Part shown: one piece after another, positions 29,929 through 39,091 of the stretch
How positions within the stretch are numbered: the stretch's first letter is position 1
How the letters are laid out: the number at the start of each line of letters is the position of its first letter
Assembly (NCBI RefSeq): GCF_014649115.1
Contig: NZ_BMSK01000008.1
Coordinates: 310,001-374,000 of the forward strand
DNA: 64,000 nt
DNA from: Streptomyces eurythermus
GTDB taxonomy: Bacteria; Actinomycetota; Actinomycetes; Streptomycetales; Streptomycetaceae
Direction of reading: 5' to 3'
Translations under genes and position numbers: made by a program
The notes under the pieces: generated by a model
What the model was told of the DNA's origin: nothing
The model's input: only the letters and a program-made list of their open reading frames with translations
Database searches by the model: none

Positions 29929-32298
29929 ATGTTCCACCGGCGCAGACCATCGCTCGTACCCTTACGCGGCAACCCGTCCGGAGCGCTCTCCGGCAGCCCC
30001 GGAGCCGGCGCCCCACGGCACGGTGCCCGGTTCCGGCGGTGGACCGCCGCCCTGGGCGCCATGCTGCTCCTGCCGCTCGCGCTGCTCGCCGCGCTCGCCG
30101 CCCCCGCCCATGCGGCCGGGACGCTGACGGCGACGTTCACCAGCCAGGACAACGGCTCCTGGTGGAAGGGAAGTTACGTAGTCCGCAACAGCGGCGCGGC
30201 CGCCGTCAACGGCTGGACCCTGGAATTCGACCTGCCCGCCGGGGTCTCGGTCACCGGTCACTACAACGGCGACGCGACCGTCTCCGGCCGGCACGTGACG
30301 GTGAAGAACGCCTTCTACAACGCCGGCGTCCCGGCCGGCGGCAGCACCGAACCGTACAGCTACTGGTTCATCGCCAACGGGCCGATCGCCGCCCCGACGG
30401 GCTGCACCGTCAACGGCGACAAGTGCGACGGCACCCCCGACGTCCCGCCGACCGCGCCCGGCACACCGAAGACGACCGCGGTCACGGCACACTCGGTCGC
30501 GCTGAGCTGGACCGCCGCGCAGGGCGGCGACCACCCCGTGGCCTCCTACGAGGTGCTCGGCGGCCCGGACACCGTGGCCACCACGACCGGCACCTCGGCC
30601 ACCGTCACCGGACTCACCCCGGCGACGAGTTACACGTTCACCGTGCGCGCCAAGGACACGCGCGGGAACGCCGGACCGGCGAGCGCCCCGGTGACCGTCA
30701 AGACCGTCGATCCGGCGACCGACCCGGTACCGCCGACCGCGCCCGGCCGGCTGCGCGCCACCGGCAAGACCTCCTCCAGCGTCGGCCTGGCCTGGGACAA
30801 GTCCACCGACAACGTGGAGGTGGCCGCCTACGACGTGTACCGCGGCGGCACGCTGGCGAAGTCCGTCGGCGCGGACACCACGACGGCCACGGTCGACGGG
30901 CTCTCCCCGGCCACCGCCTACACCTTCACCGTCAAGGCCCGCGACACCGCCGACAACACCTCACCGGCGTCGAACGCCCTGACCGTCACCACCGACGACG
31001 TGGCCGGGCCGGGCAAGCAGCTCAAGGTGGGCTACTTCGCGCAGTGGGGCATCTACGGCCGCCAGTACTTCGTGAAGAACCTGGACACCTCGGGCGCCGC
31101 GGCCAAGCTCGACGTCGTCAACTACGCCTTCGAGAACCTGGACCCGGTGAACCTCACCTGCCAGGCGGGGGTCACCAAGGGCGTCTCCGCCAACCCCCAG
31201 GACCCCGACGAGGGCACCGGCGCGGGCGACGCGGACGCCGACTACGCGCGCCCCATGTCGGCCGCCCAGTCGGTGGACGGGGTCGCCGACGACGGCTGGG
31301 GCAAACTCCGGGGCAATCTCAACCAGTTGAAGAAGCTCAAGGCCAAGTACCCCAAGCTGAAGGTCGTGGTGTCGCTCGGCGGCTGGACGTACTCGAAGTT
31401 CTTCTCGGACGCGGCCGCCACCCAGGCCTCCAGGGAGAAGTTCGTCAAGTCCTGCGTCGACGTGTGGATCAAGGGCGATCTGCCCGTCTACAACGGCGCG
31501 GGCGGCCCGGGCACGGCCGCCGGGATCTTCGACGGCATCGACATCGACTGGGAGTGGCCCGGCTCCGAAGGGCATCCGGGCAACCACTACGGTACCCAGG
31601 ACAAGGCCAACCTGACCGCGCTGCTCGCCGAGTTCCGCAAGCAGCTCGACGCGCTCGGCGGCGAACACCGGCTGCTGACCGCATTCACCCCGGCCGACCC
31701 CGCGAAGATCGCCGCCGGCTGGGACCTGACCCGGATCTTCGACTCGCTCGACTACGCCAACGTCCAGGGATACGACTTCCACGGCGCCGGCAGCGACAAC
31801 TCCTGGGAGCCGAAGCGCACCGGCCACGCCTCCAACCTGTACGCCGACGCCCAGGACCCCTACCCCTTCCACTTCAGCGTCGAGGACGCGGTGAAGGTCT
31901 ATCTCGACGCCGGGGTCAGTCCCCGCAAGCTGACGGTGGGCTTCCCGTTCTACGGGCGCGGCTGGCAGGCCGTGACCGACGGCGGGGCCGCCGGTGAGTG
32001 GCAGGACGCGGGCGGTGCCGCGCCCGGCCAGTTCGACACCGAGGCCGGGGTGCGCGGCTACCACAACCTGATCACCAGCTTCCCCGCCATGACCGTACGC
32101 CACGACGAGCAGTCCGTCTCGACGTACGGCTACACCGGTCCGGGCGGCCAGTGGTGGTCGTTCGACGACGCCTGGTCGATCGGGAAGAAGACGGCCTGGC
32201 TCAAGTCCAAGGGTCTGCTCGGCGCCTTCGTCTGGGAGATGTCCGGCGACACACCGAACGGTCAGCTGATGACCGCGCTGGACGACGGACTGAGGTAG
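29929..32298 (+). CDS. Secreted multidomain chitinase: CBM2, two FN3, GH18
   Basis: A 789-residue exported endochitinase-type enzyme. ATG 29929 follows AGGGAGA; a long basic N-region precedes the signal core and cleavage at about residue 63 (AHAAG). A CBM2-like domain (64-168) has exposed tryptophans and one Cys pair (159/166). Two fibronectin type III domains follow (about 172-262 and 268-356). The GH18 barrel (365-785) has SLGGWTYS and the catalytic FDGIDIDWEWPG, with Asp535, Asp538, Asp540 and proton donor Glu542. The insertion with Tyr/Trp near the C-terminus is typical of bacterial ChiA/B-like GH18. A DasR-type site lies upstream and a strong terminator downstream. Confidence 0.95.
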   Translation: MFHRRRPSLVPLRGNPSGALSGSPGAGAPRHGARFRRWTAALGAMLLLPLALLAALAAPAHAAGTLTATFTSQDNGSWWKGSYVVRNSGAAAVNGWTLEFDLPAGVSVTGHYNGDATVSGRHVTVKNAFYNAGVPAGGSTEPYSYWFIANGPIAAPTGCTVNGDKCDGTPDVPPTAPGTPKTTAVTAHSVALSWTAAQGGDHPVASYEVLGGPDTVATTTGTSATVTGLTPATSYTFTVRAKDTRGNAGPASAPVTVKTVDPATDPVPPTAPGRLRATGKTSSSVGLAWDKSTDNVEVAAYDVYRGGTLAKSVGADTTTATVDGLSPATAYTFTVKARDTADNTSPASNALTVTTDDVAGPGKQLKVGYFAQWGIYGRQYFVKNLDTSGAAAKLDVVNYAFENLDPVNLTCQAGVTKGVSANPQDPDEGTGAGDADADYARPMSAAQSVDGVADDGWGKLRGNLNQLKKLKAKYPKLKVVVSLGGWTYSKFFSDAAATQASREKFVKSCVDVWIKGDLPVYNGAGGPGTAAGIFDGIDIDWEWPGSEGHPGNHYGTQDKANLTALLAEFRKQLDALGGEHRLLTAFTPADPAKIAAGWDLTRIFDSLDYANVQGYDFHGAGSDNSWEPKRTGHASNLYADAQDPYPFHFSVEDAVKVYLDAGVSPRKLTVGFPFYGRGWQAVTDGGAAGEWQDAGGAAPGQFDTEAGVRGYHNLITSFPAMTVRHDEQSVSTYGYTGPGGQWWSFDDAWSIGKKTAWLKSKGLLGAFVWEMSGDTPNGQLMTALDDGLR

Positions 32299-32330
32299 CC
32301 GGACCACGGCGCCCGGCGCCGCGTACGGCT

Positions 32331-32364
32331 CCCGGGCGGGCGGTCGGCGGACCGCCCGCCCGGG
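32331..32364. terminator. Very strong hairpin between convergent genes
   Basis: CCCGGGCGGGCGGTC (32331-32345) and GACCGCCCGCCCGGG (32350-32364) pair over 15 bases with a 4-base GGCG loop. It can terminate both the chitinase and the small inhibitor gene. Confidence 0.85.
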
Positions 32365-32384
32365 CCCCACACCTGCGCGGGCAC

Positions 32385-32774
32385 CTACTGCTTCTGGAAG
32401 GAGCGGATCTGGTAGTTGCCCATGAGGTTTCCGCCGTGGCCGGCGGCGGTCGATCCGACACGGTTGTTGAAGTTGGTCTGCGTGTAGTACTGCACGCGGT
32501 GGCCGGTCCCGTTCCACACGGACAGCACGTTCTTGCCGTTACGGATGAAGGAACACAGGTCGGCGGTGTTGGCGACCTTCTCCTGCGACCACTGGCAGCG
32601 GGTGCCGCCGCCGTCCCAGCCGCTGTAGATGCAGAAGCGTCCCGGGTCGCAGCTGAAAGCCGCGGCGGAGCTCTTGCCGGCCGGGGCCGGGGCGTCGGCG
32701 GACGCGGCCGGAGCCGTGCCGAGGGCCGCGACGACGGCGAGGGAGGCGATGGTGAGCGAAGTGACACGGTACAT
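32385..32774 (-). CDS. Secreted small beta/gamma-crystallin-like protein (peptidase inhibitor I36 type)
   Basis: A 129-residue exported protein from ATG 32774 (MYRVTSLTIASLAVVAALG, signal cleavage near ASADA, residue 26). The mature part has FSCDPGRFCIYSGWDGGGTRC, a crystallin-fold Greek-key opening with cysteines, then KVANTADLCSFIRNGKNVLSVWNGTGHRVQYYTQ. This pattern is the I36 family, whose prototype is the Streptomyces metalloproteinase inhibitor SMPI. Many such proteins are only named inhibitor family by homology, so inhibition is not proven. It lies opposite the chitinase and could protect secreted enzymes from proteolysis. Confidence 0.85.
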   Translation of the reverse strand: MYRVTSLTIASLAVVAALGTAPAASADAPAPAGKSSAAAFSCDPGRFCIYSGWDGGGTRCQWSQEKVANTADLCSFIRNGKNVLSVWNGTGHRVQYYTQTNFNNRVGSTAAGHGGNLMGNYQIRSFQKQ

Positions 32775-33012
32775 GGGGAGTTGATTCCTTTCCGCGGGTT
32801 CAGCCGCCGGTGTCACCGGACGACGGCTGTCAGTGTCACGGCCCGCACATGACAGGCGACAGAGCGTGCGCGAGGGCGCGTGAGGCGCCGTGGGCGGTCG
32901 CCCGCCGGGCGGGGCGAGCGGGATCCTCCGGCGGAGCCAGGGGAGCGTGCCGGTGCCCGGTGCGCCGGTCGCGGGGCCCAGGGGCGAGGCGATCGCCGCG
33001 GGAGGCGCCCGG

Positions 33013-34665
33013 TCACAGCACGGCGGCCAGGAGTTCCTTCGTATAGGCCGCACTCGGTGTGTCGAAGACCGTGTCCCGAGGCCCCGTTTCCACCAGCCCG
33101 CCGTCCTTCAGCACCGCGATCCGGTCGCAGAAGTGCCGTACCACCGCGAGGTCGTGGGAGATGAAGAGCAGGGACAGGCCCAGTTCCTCGCGCAGGTCCA
33201 TGAGGAGGTTGAGGACCTGCGCCTGGACGGAGACGTCCAGCGCGGAGACCGGTTCGTCGGCGATGACCAGGCGCGGCCGGACGGCCAGCGCGCGGGCGAT
33301 GCCGATGCGCTGGCGCTGGCCGCCGGAGAACTCGTGCGGGTGGCGGGACAGGTGCGCCGCGGACAGGCCCACCTGCTCCAGCAGTTCCACCGCCCTGTCC
33401 CTGCGCCGTGCCGCGTCCAGGTCCGTGTGGACGCGCAGCGGTGTCGTGACGATCTGCTCCACCGTCCGGCGCGGGTTCAGCGACGCGTACGGGTCCTGGA
33501 ACACCAGCTGGACGTCCCGGCTCAGCTCGCGGCGCAGCCGCGCGTTCGTCGCCGCGCCGGAGATGTCCCGGCCGTCGAAGCGGACCTCGCCGCCGGTGGG
33601 GCGGCGCAGGCCGGCCAGGACCCTCGCGATCGTGGACTTGCCCGAGCCGGACTCGCCGACCAGGCCCAGGGTCTCACCGTGGCGCACGCGCAGGCTCACG
33701 CCGTCCACCGCGGTGTGCGGGCGGGAGCGGCGACGGCCCGGGTAGTCCACGCGCAGGTCGCGTACCTCGGCCAGCACACCGGCGGGGGCGGGGGCCGTAC
33801 GCGGCCGGGCCTTCGCGCGGGGCTTCGGCTCCGGATCCTCGACCGTGGGCAGCCGGCTGCCGGGCGGGGTGCGCAGGGTGGGGGCCGCCTGGACCAGGGC
33901 CCGGGTGTAGGGGTGCGCGGCGGAGGTCAGCAGGCGCGCCGTGGGACCCTCCTCCAGGGCCTCGCCGGCGCGCAGCACCAGCATGCGGTGGCACGTCGCC
34001 GCCACCACGCCCACGTCGTGGGTGATGAGGACCATGGCCGTACCGGTCTCCGCCTGGAGTTCGCGGATCAGGTCGAGGATCTGGCGCTGGACCCGGGCGT
34101 CGAGCGCCGTGGTCGGTTCGTCGGCGATCAGCACGTCCGGGTCGTTGACCAGCGCCATGGCGATGACCACGCGTTGGCGCATGCCGCCCGAGAGGTGGTG
34201 GGGGTGGTCCGAGGCCCGGGCGGCCGGGATGCCCACCCGCTCCAGCATCGCGGCCGCCCGTCGCAGTGCCTCCTTGCGGCTCGCCTGCGGGTGGTGGACG
34301 CGGTAGGCCTCGGCGATCTGCGCGCCGATGGTGTGGTACGGCGACAGCGCGTCCAGGGCGTCCTGGAAGACCATCGCGGCCTTGGCGCCCCGGACCCGCT
34401 TCAGGACCGCTTCCGGCGCACCCACCAGCTCCGGTCCGTCGCCGCCCAGCCGGATGCTGCCCTCGACACGGGTGCGCGCGGGGTCGTGCAGCCCCAGGGC
34501 CGCCAGGCCGATCGTCGACTTGCCCGAGCCGGACTCGCCGACGAGTCCCAGCACCTCGCCCGGCGCCACGTCGAAGGAGATGTCCCGGACCGCCGGCACC
34601 GGGCCGCGTGCCGTGCCGAAGGTGACCGTCAGGTCACGTACGCGCAAAGCGGGTTGTCTGCTCAT
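33013..34665 (-). CDS. Peptide-type ABC transporter ATPase, fused tandem (DppD-DppF-like)
   Basis: A 550-residue protein with two complete ATPase domains, equivalent to OppD plus OppF in one chain. The first (about 1-250) has Walker A GESGSGKST, signature LSGGMRQR and Walker B VLIADEP. The second (about 290-550) has GESGSGKST, FSGGQRQR and VIADEP. Both contain the C-terminal HPYT-type segment of peptide importers, after which a Pro/Arg linker (about 255-285) joins them. The ATG 34665 overlaps the permease stop by 4 bases. It is the last gene of a leftward operon of permease, binding protein, permease, ATPase. Confidence 0.93.
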   Translation of the reverse strand: MSRQPALRVRDLTVTFGTARGPVPAVRDISFDVAPGEVLGLVGESGSGKSTIGLAALGLHDPARTRVEGSIRLGGDGPELVGAPEAVLKRVRGAKAAMVFQDALDALSPYHTIGAQIAEAYRVHHPQASRKEALRRAAAMLERVGIPAARASDHPHHLSGGMRQRVVIAMALVNDPDVLIADEPTTALDARVQRQILDLIRELQAETGTAMVLITHDVGVVAATCHRMLVLRAGEALEEGPTARLLTSAAHPYTRALVQAAPTLRTPPGSRLPTVEDPEPKPRAKARPRTAPAPAGVLAEVRDLRVDYPGRRRSRPHTAVDGVSLRVRHGETLGLVGESGSGKSTIARVLAGLRRPTGGEVRFDGRDISGAATNARLRRELSRDVQLVFQDPYASLNPRRTVEQIVTTPLRVHTDLDAARRRDRAVELLEQVGLSAAHLSRHPHEFSGGQRQRIGIARALAVRPRLVIADEPVSALDVSVQAQVLNLLMDLREELGLSLLFISHDLAVVRHFCDRIAVLKDGGLVETGPRDTVFDTPSAAYTKELLAAVL

Positions 34666-35654
34666 GCGAGCCTCACTCGGGGATCGAGCCAGGCCACCAC
34701 CACATCGGCGACGGCCACGAAGACGACGACGAAGAACGCGGCCAGGAGTACGGTGCCGACGACCGTGGGCAGGTCGTTGCCGTTCACCGCGTCGACGGCC
34801 AGCTTGCCGACGCCGCCGAGACCGAACACGGTCTCCGTGATGAACGCGCCGCCGAACAGCGCCCCGACCTCCAGGCCGAGCAACTGCACCAGCGGGCCGG
34901 CCGCTCCGCGCGCGGTGTACCTCAGATGGGTGCGCAGGGTGCCGAGGCCCTTCGCGCGGGCCGTGCGCACATATCCGTGGTGCATGGTCTCCAGCAGCTG
35001 TGAGCGGGTGAGACGGGCGAAGACGGCCGCGTTGACGAAGCCGAGGACCAGCCACGGCAGGAGCAGCCCCAGGGCCCACTGGGCGGGGTGGGCGGCGAAG
35101 GGGACGTAGTGGGGGAGCGGGAACAGGCCCGTGGAGTAGACGAGCAGGAACTGGAGGACGTAGCCGAGGAAGTAGATCTGGACGCTCGCGCCCAGCAGGC
35201 TGAAGCCGGACAGCAGGCGGTCCGTCGCCCGGCCCCGGCGCAGTGCCGCCGCCAGGCCCGAGCCGATGCCGAGGACGAGGATCACCGTCAGGGCGCCGGC
35301 CGCGAGGGAGACGGTCACCGGCAGGCGGTCGGCGATGGCGGCGAGCACGGGCTGGTGGAGGGTGTAGGAGTAGCCGAGGCAGGGGGCGGGGCAGGGGATC
35401 GGGGTGCCGTCGACGTCCGCGATGGTGCGGCCGGTCACGATGCCGCCGACGTAGTCGAGGAACTGGGCGAGGAGCGGCTGGTCGAGTCCCATGCTCGCGC
35501 GGACCGCCTCGACCTGGGCGGTGTCGCACTTGGGGCCGCAGGCGATCAGCGCCGGGTCGGAGGGGGCGGCGTAGAAGAGCGCGAAGGCCAGGGCGGTGAT
35601 CGCGAGGAGCACCGCCACGGCCTGCGCGGCCCTCCTGAGGAGGTATCGGGTCAT
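34662..35654 (-). CDS. Peptide-type ABC transporter permease (DppB/OppB-like)
   Basis: A 330-residue membrane protein beginning MTRYLLRRAAQAVAVLLAIT, the usual DppB opening. Six membrane segments are visible, and the cytoplasmic EAA-type loop occurs at RSQLLETMHHGYVRTARAKGLG. It starts 11 bases after the binding-protein stop and overlaps the ATPase start. A longer extracytoplasmic loop after helix 1 contains cysteines (CGPKC, CPAPCLG) that may be disulfide-bonded. The pair with the permease at 37504 should form the channel. Confidence 0.92.
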   Translation of the reverse strand: MTRYLLRRAAQAVAVLLAITALAFALFYAAPSDPALIACGPKCDTAQVEAVRASMGLDQPLLAQFLDYVGGIVTGRTIADVDGTPIPCPAPCLGYSYTLHQPVLAAIADRLPVTVSLAAGALTVILVLGIGSGLAAALRRGRATDRLLSGFSLLGASVQIYFLGYVLQFLLVYSTGLFPLPHYVPFAAHPAQWALGLLLPWLVLGFVNAAVFARLTRSQLLETMHHGYVRTARAKGLGTLRTHLRYTARGAAGPLVQLLGLEVGALFGGAFITETVFGLGGVGKLAVDAVNGNDLPTVVGTVLLAAFFVVVFVAVADVVVAWLDPRVRLA

Positions 35655-35665
35655 GGTGGCGGGGG

Positions 35666-37441
35666 TCAGGCGTTCTTGAGGTACAGGTCGACCGCGGCCG
35701 TGGCGCCGTAGATCGGGTGGATGGCGGCACCGCCGACGTCCTTGCCGCGGAACTGGGAGACGCTGGTGTAGAGGAACGGCACCACGGGGACGTCCTTCAT
35801 GACCGTCTCCTCCAGGTCGATGAGTGCCGCGGCCTTCTTCCGCGCGTCACCGATCTTCGCGATGCGGGCCAGTTCCGCGTCCACCCGCGGGTTGGCGTAG
35901 CGGATGGAGTTGGACAGCGGATCGAGGTGGCTCTCGAAGCTGTCGGGGAGCAGGGTCGACGGGGTGGGCCAGTCCACGGAGTTGGTGGACAGCCACAGGT
36001 CGTACGGGGCGTCGTTGCGGAACACCTGGGCGTTGAACGCGGCCGGCTGAAGGCCCTTGACCACCAGCTCGACGCCGATCTTGGCGAAGGCGTCGGCGAG
36101 GACCTGCGCGACCTGGTCGTCCTGCGGGCTGTAGACGGGGTACGCGTACGTCAGCTTGGTGACCTTCGTCTTCGCCTTGGCCAGGTGTTCTTTGGCCTTG
36201 GCGATGTCCCCGGTGGGCGCGACGGGGTAGAGGTCGTACTTCTTCCAGCCCACGACGGCCGGTGACGACAGGGTGGTCGCGAAGTCGCCGGCGTACTGGC
36301 CGCCGAGGACCTGACGGGCCTGCCGGCGGGGGAAGACATAGTGGATGGCCTTGCGGACCTCGGGGTCGGTGACCCGGTCGTTCTTGATGTACAGGTCCGA
36401 GGTGTAGGCGCCCTGGCTGCCGGAGACGACCAGCGTCCGCTTGGCGGCATCGCGTTCGACCGTCGAGATCAGTTCCGGCGGCAGCGTGCCCTTGGTGGTC
36501 AGGGTGGTCGGGCCCGTGCCCTGGCCGTTGAAGACCTCCTGGGCGGTGTTGAGGACGGCCTTGCCGAAGGTGAACTCGAAGCGGTCCGGGTAGGCGTGCC
36601 GGATCGGGTCGGTGGCCGGCTTCCAGTACGGATTGCGTTCCAGCGTGAGGCTCTTGTTCTGCTTGTGCTCGACGATCCGGTACGGCCCGGTGGCGAAGGG
36701 CTTCACGTCGTAGCCGGTGCCCGTGTCCTTGTCGGCCCGGACCGGCGAGGAGGAGGACTGGGCGGCCATGTACGGCACGTCGGACTGCGGCTCGGGGAAG
36801 TGGAAGACGATGGTCTTGTCGTCGGGCGTCTCGATGGCCCGGAGGTCGCCGTCCTTCTTGGGCCCGCCGTACTTCTTCACCGCCTCGGTGCGGTCCTTGG
36901 AGCCGGTGAGCCATTCGGGCCAATAGGTGGGGCCGGCCTCGAAGCCGGGGGCGAAGGTGCGCTCGATGCCGTACTTGACCTGCCGCGCGGTGACGGGTTT
37001 GCCGTCCTCCCAGGCGATGCCGTCCTTCAGGTGGTACGTCCAGGTCCGGCCGCCGTCGGAGGAGGTGCCGGTGTCGGTGGCGAGGTCACCGACCAGCCTG
37101 GGCCTGCCGTCGATCACCTGATACTGCGTCAGCTGCCGGCCCCACAGCAGCGAGGTGCTGTAGGTCTCGCCGGCGTAGATCTTCTGCGGGTCCAGGTGGG
37201 TGTAGTCGACCGGGTTGGCGATGGTGAGGGTGCCGCCCTCGCGGGCGCCGGGGACCTTCGGGGCGGGGCCCTTGCTGTCCTCGGCGGTGCCGAGGGTGGC
37301 GGTCAGCCGCCGGCCGCTCTTCGCGGCGGTGCTGTTCTTGTGTGTGTCCGTGCCCGCCCCCGCGGAGCAGGAGCACAGCAGCAGGGCGGCGGCGGTGGCG
37401 AGAGCCGGGACGGCTGCGGCGCGCGGGGTGATGGTGGGCAT
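35666..37441 (-). CDS. Peptide-type ABC transporter substrate-binding lipoprotein (SBP family 5)
   Basis: A 591-residue extracellular lipoprotein. ATG 37441 has GGAG about 11 bases upstream. The signal peptide ends in a lipobox-like LLLCSCSAG, with a cysteine to be lipidated at about residue 23-25. The SBP_bac_5 fold follows: YTHLDPQKIYAGETYSTSLLWGRQL near the start, and IVFHFPEPQSDVPYMAAQSSSSPV, LVVSGSQGAYTSDLYIKNDRVTDPEVRKAIHY in the middle. The ligand is presumably oligo- or dipeptides or a similar solute; nickel or opine binding cannot be excluded. It lies between the two permease genes. Confidence 0.92.
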   Translation of the reverse strand: MPTITPRAAAVPALATAAALLLCSCSAGAGTDTHKNSTAAKSGRRLTATLGTAEDSKGPAPKVPGAREGGTLTIANPVDYTHLDPQKIYAGETYSTSLLWGRQLTQYQVIDGRPRLVGDLATDTGTSSDGGRTWTYHLKDGIAWEDGKPVTARQVKYGIERTFAPGFEAGPTYWPEWLTGSKDRTEAVKKYGGPKKDGDLRAIETPDDKTIVFHFPEPQSDVPYMAAQSSSSPVRADKDTGTGYDVKPFATGPYRIVEHKQNKSLTLERNPYWKPATDPIRHAYPDRFEFTFGKAVLNTAQEVFNGQGTGPTTLTTKGTLPPELISTVERDAAKRTLVVSGSQGAYTSDLYIKNDRVTDPEVRKAIHYVFPRRQARQVLGGQYAGDFATTLSSPAVVGWKKYDLYPVAPTGDIAKAKEHLAKAKTKVTKLTYAYPVYSPQDDQVAQVLADAFAKIGVELVVKGLQPAAFNAQVFRNDAPYDLWLSTNSVDWPTPSTLLPDSFESHLDPLSNSIRYANPRVDAELARIAKIGDARKKAAALIDLEETVMKDVPVVPFLYTSVSQFRGKDVGGAAIHPIYGATAAVDLYLKNA

Positions 37442-37503
37442 GACGAACTCCGTTGCGTGGTGCGGGTGTTGCTGATGATTAGGTGAGAGAAGGTGCCGGG
37501 GGC

Positions 37504-38430
37504 TCAGCGGACGGTGTGCGGGTCGAGCGCGTCCCGCACGGCGTCGCCGAGGAGGTTGAAGGCGAGGACGAAGACGAGGAGCGAGACACCGGGGAACACC
37601 ATGTAGGTGGGGTCGTCGTAGAAGACCTCCGAGCCCCGGGAGATCATGCGGCCCCAGTCGGGGATGGGCTCGTTGATGCCGACGCCCAGGAAGGACAGCG
37701 CGGCCTCGGTGGTGACGATCGCGGGCACGGCGAGGGTGATGTGCACCAGCACCGGCGCCCAGACGTTCGGCAGCAGCTCCCGGAAGACGATGTGCCGCCG
37801 GCTCGCGCCGAGCGCCCGCGCCGCTTCGACGAACTCCCGCTCGCGCAGGGACCGCACGACCGTGCGCAGCACCATCGCGAGCGGCACCCAGCCGAAGGCG
37901 GAGAAGACCAGGATGAGGACGGTGAACTGCATCCAGGCGGGTTCGCTCTCGTCGTGTCCCACGAAGCGGGTCTGGACGACCGGGCCCAGGGTGAGCAGGA
38001 ACAGCAGGGCCGGGAAGGCGAGCAGGACGTTGCAGACGAAGGTGAACGCCCGGTCGACGAGGCCGCTGAGGTAGCCCGCGGTCACGCCCACCACCACACC
38101 GATGACGGCGACGACGGCGGCCGAGGCGAACGCGATCAGCAGCGAGGTGCGGATGCCGTGGAGGAGCTGGGCGAGGACGTCACGGCCGAGGCCGGGCTCG
38201 ATGCCGAACCAGTGCTCGGCGGAGATCCCGCCGTTGGGCAGCACGGGCAGGCCCTCCGGACTGAGCAGGCCGGTCTCGTTCTGCCCGTAGTGCTCGGTGG
38301 GGTTCTTGCCGTAGAGGGCGGTGATCAGCGGCGCGGTGACGGCGAGGAGCACGAAGAACCCGACGACGGCGAGCGAGACGATCCCGACTCGGTCGCGCCG
38401 GAACACATGTGTCATCGATACCGCTGCCAT
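37504..38430 (-). CDS. Peptide-type ABC transporter permease (DppC/OppC-like)
   Basis: A 308-residue membrane protein. ATG 38430 (MAAVSMTHVFRRDRVGIVSL) has GGGAG about 12 bases upstream; an ATG five codons later is an alternative. The N-terminal OppC_N segment is followed by GRDVLAQLLHGIRTSLLIAF and the EAA loop EAARALGASRRHIVFRELLPN. It ends LLGDAVRDALDPHTVR, typical of DppC. This is the first gene of the leftward operon, 62 bases before the binding protein. An AT-richer intergenic region with inverted repeats lies upstream. Confidence 0.92.
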   Translation of the reverse strand: MAAVSMTHVFRRDRVGIVSLAVVGFFVLLAVTAPLITALYGKNPTEHYGQNETGLLSPEGLPVLPNGGISAEHWFGIEPGLGRDVLAQLLHGIRTSLLIAFASAAVVAVIGVVVGVTAGYLSGLVDRAFTFVCNVLLAFPALLFLLTLGPVVQTRFVGHDESEPAWMQFTVLILVFSAFGWVPLAMVLRTVVRSLREREFVEAARALGASRRHIVFRELLPNVWAPVLVHITLAVPAIVTTEAALSFLGVGINEPIPDWGRMISRGSEVFYDDPTYMVFPGVSLLVFVLAFNLLGDAVRDALDPHTVR

Positions 38431-38760
38431 GCTGTCGTACTCCCGACTCGCCTCGGCTGCTCCGGTCGTGGAGGAGCGCCCTGGATCACACCGGAGGCGG
38501 GGTCTCCGCTCCGGACACCGGACATTAGATCGGAAGATCAAATCGACTGCAATGCCTGGGATTGCAAGGTGGCAGAGATCTATGACGTTAGATTGCAAGA
38601 ATGTTTCCGTGTTCACGTTGCCGCCATGGAAACACCCCCATTTGCCGCGAATCGCCCGCCAGGGGGAGAGCAGGGTCACACCAGGCGCGTTCCGCGCCGG
38701 GGACCTACCGTGGTCGCAGTGGCATCGACGCCCCGGACGGCCGTAGCGGAGGAGAACGCG
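38431..38760. promoter_or_regulatory. AT-richer divergent regulatory region with TGCAAT-N7-ATTGCA dyad
   Basis: This 330-base gap separates the peptide importer operon from the monooxygenase-like gene. TGCAAT (38548-38553) and ATTGCA (38561-38566) form a perfect 6-base dyad with a 7-base spacer. A further GATTGCAAGA copy lies about 30 bases downstream (near 38593), and TTAGAT occurs twice. The base composition is unusually low in GC for this window. A global amino-acid or nitrogen regulator is a possible binder. Confidence 0.5.
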
Positions 38761-39066
38761 ATGGAGGAGCACTTCGTGTGGGTGACGACCCGCCGCATCC
38801 AGCCGGGCAGCCTGGACGACTTCGAACGGGCGTGGCGGCCCGCGGCCGAGCCGCGGGGAATGCGCCGCGCCTTCGCGTACTGGTCCGCGGACGGACAGGA
38901 GATCACCGGGGTGTCGTTCTGGGACTCCGAGGAGGCCTGCGACTCCTGGCGGACATCCGAGCCCGAGGGACAGCGGCGCGCCGCCATGGCTCCCTACGTC
39001 GTGGAGGAGCGGGAGGGCTTCTACCGGGGCCGCGAACTCGCCGTCCCCGGCGGTGCGCCCGACTGA
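38761..39066 (+). CDS. Small antibiotic-biosynthesis-monooxygenase-like (ABM fold) protein
   Basis: A 101-residue cytosolic protein from ATG 38761 with GGAGGAGAACGCG upstream. It opens EEHFVWVTTRRIQPGSLDDFERAWRPA and continues FAYWSADGQEITGVSFWDSEEACDSWRTSE, the beta-alpha-beta pattern of dimeric alpha+beta barrels of the ABM type. The C-terminus VVEEREGFYRGRELAVPG resembles members that act as small oxidoreductases or stress proteins. No cofactor residues identify a reaction. It is divergent from the peptide importer and convergent with metX. Confidence 0.72.
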   Translation: MEEHFVWVTTRRIQPGSLDDFERAWRPAAEPRGMRRAFAYWSADGQEITGVSFWDSEEACDSWRTSEPEGQRRAAMAPYVVEEREGFYRGRELAVPGGAPD

Positions 39067-39091
39067 GCGGGCCGCCGCGAGTGCGCCGGTC

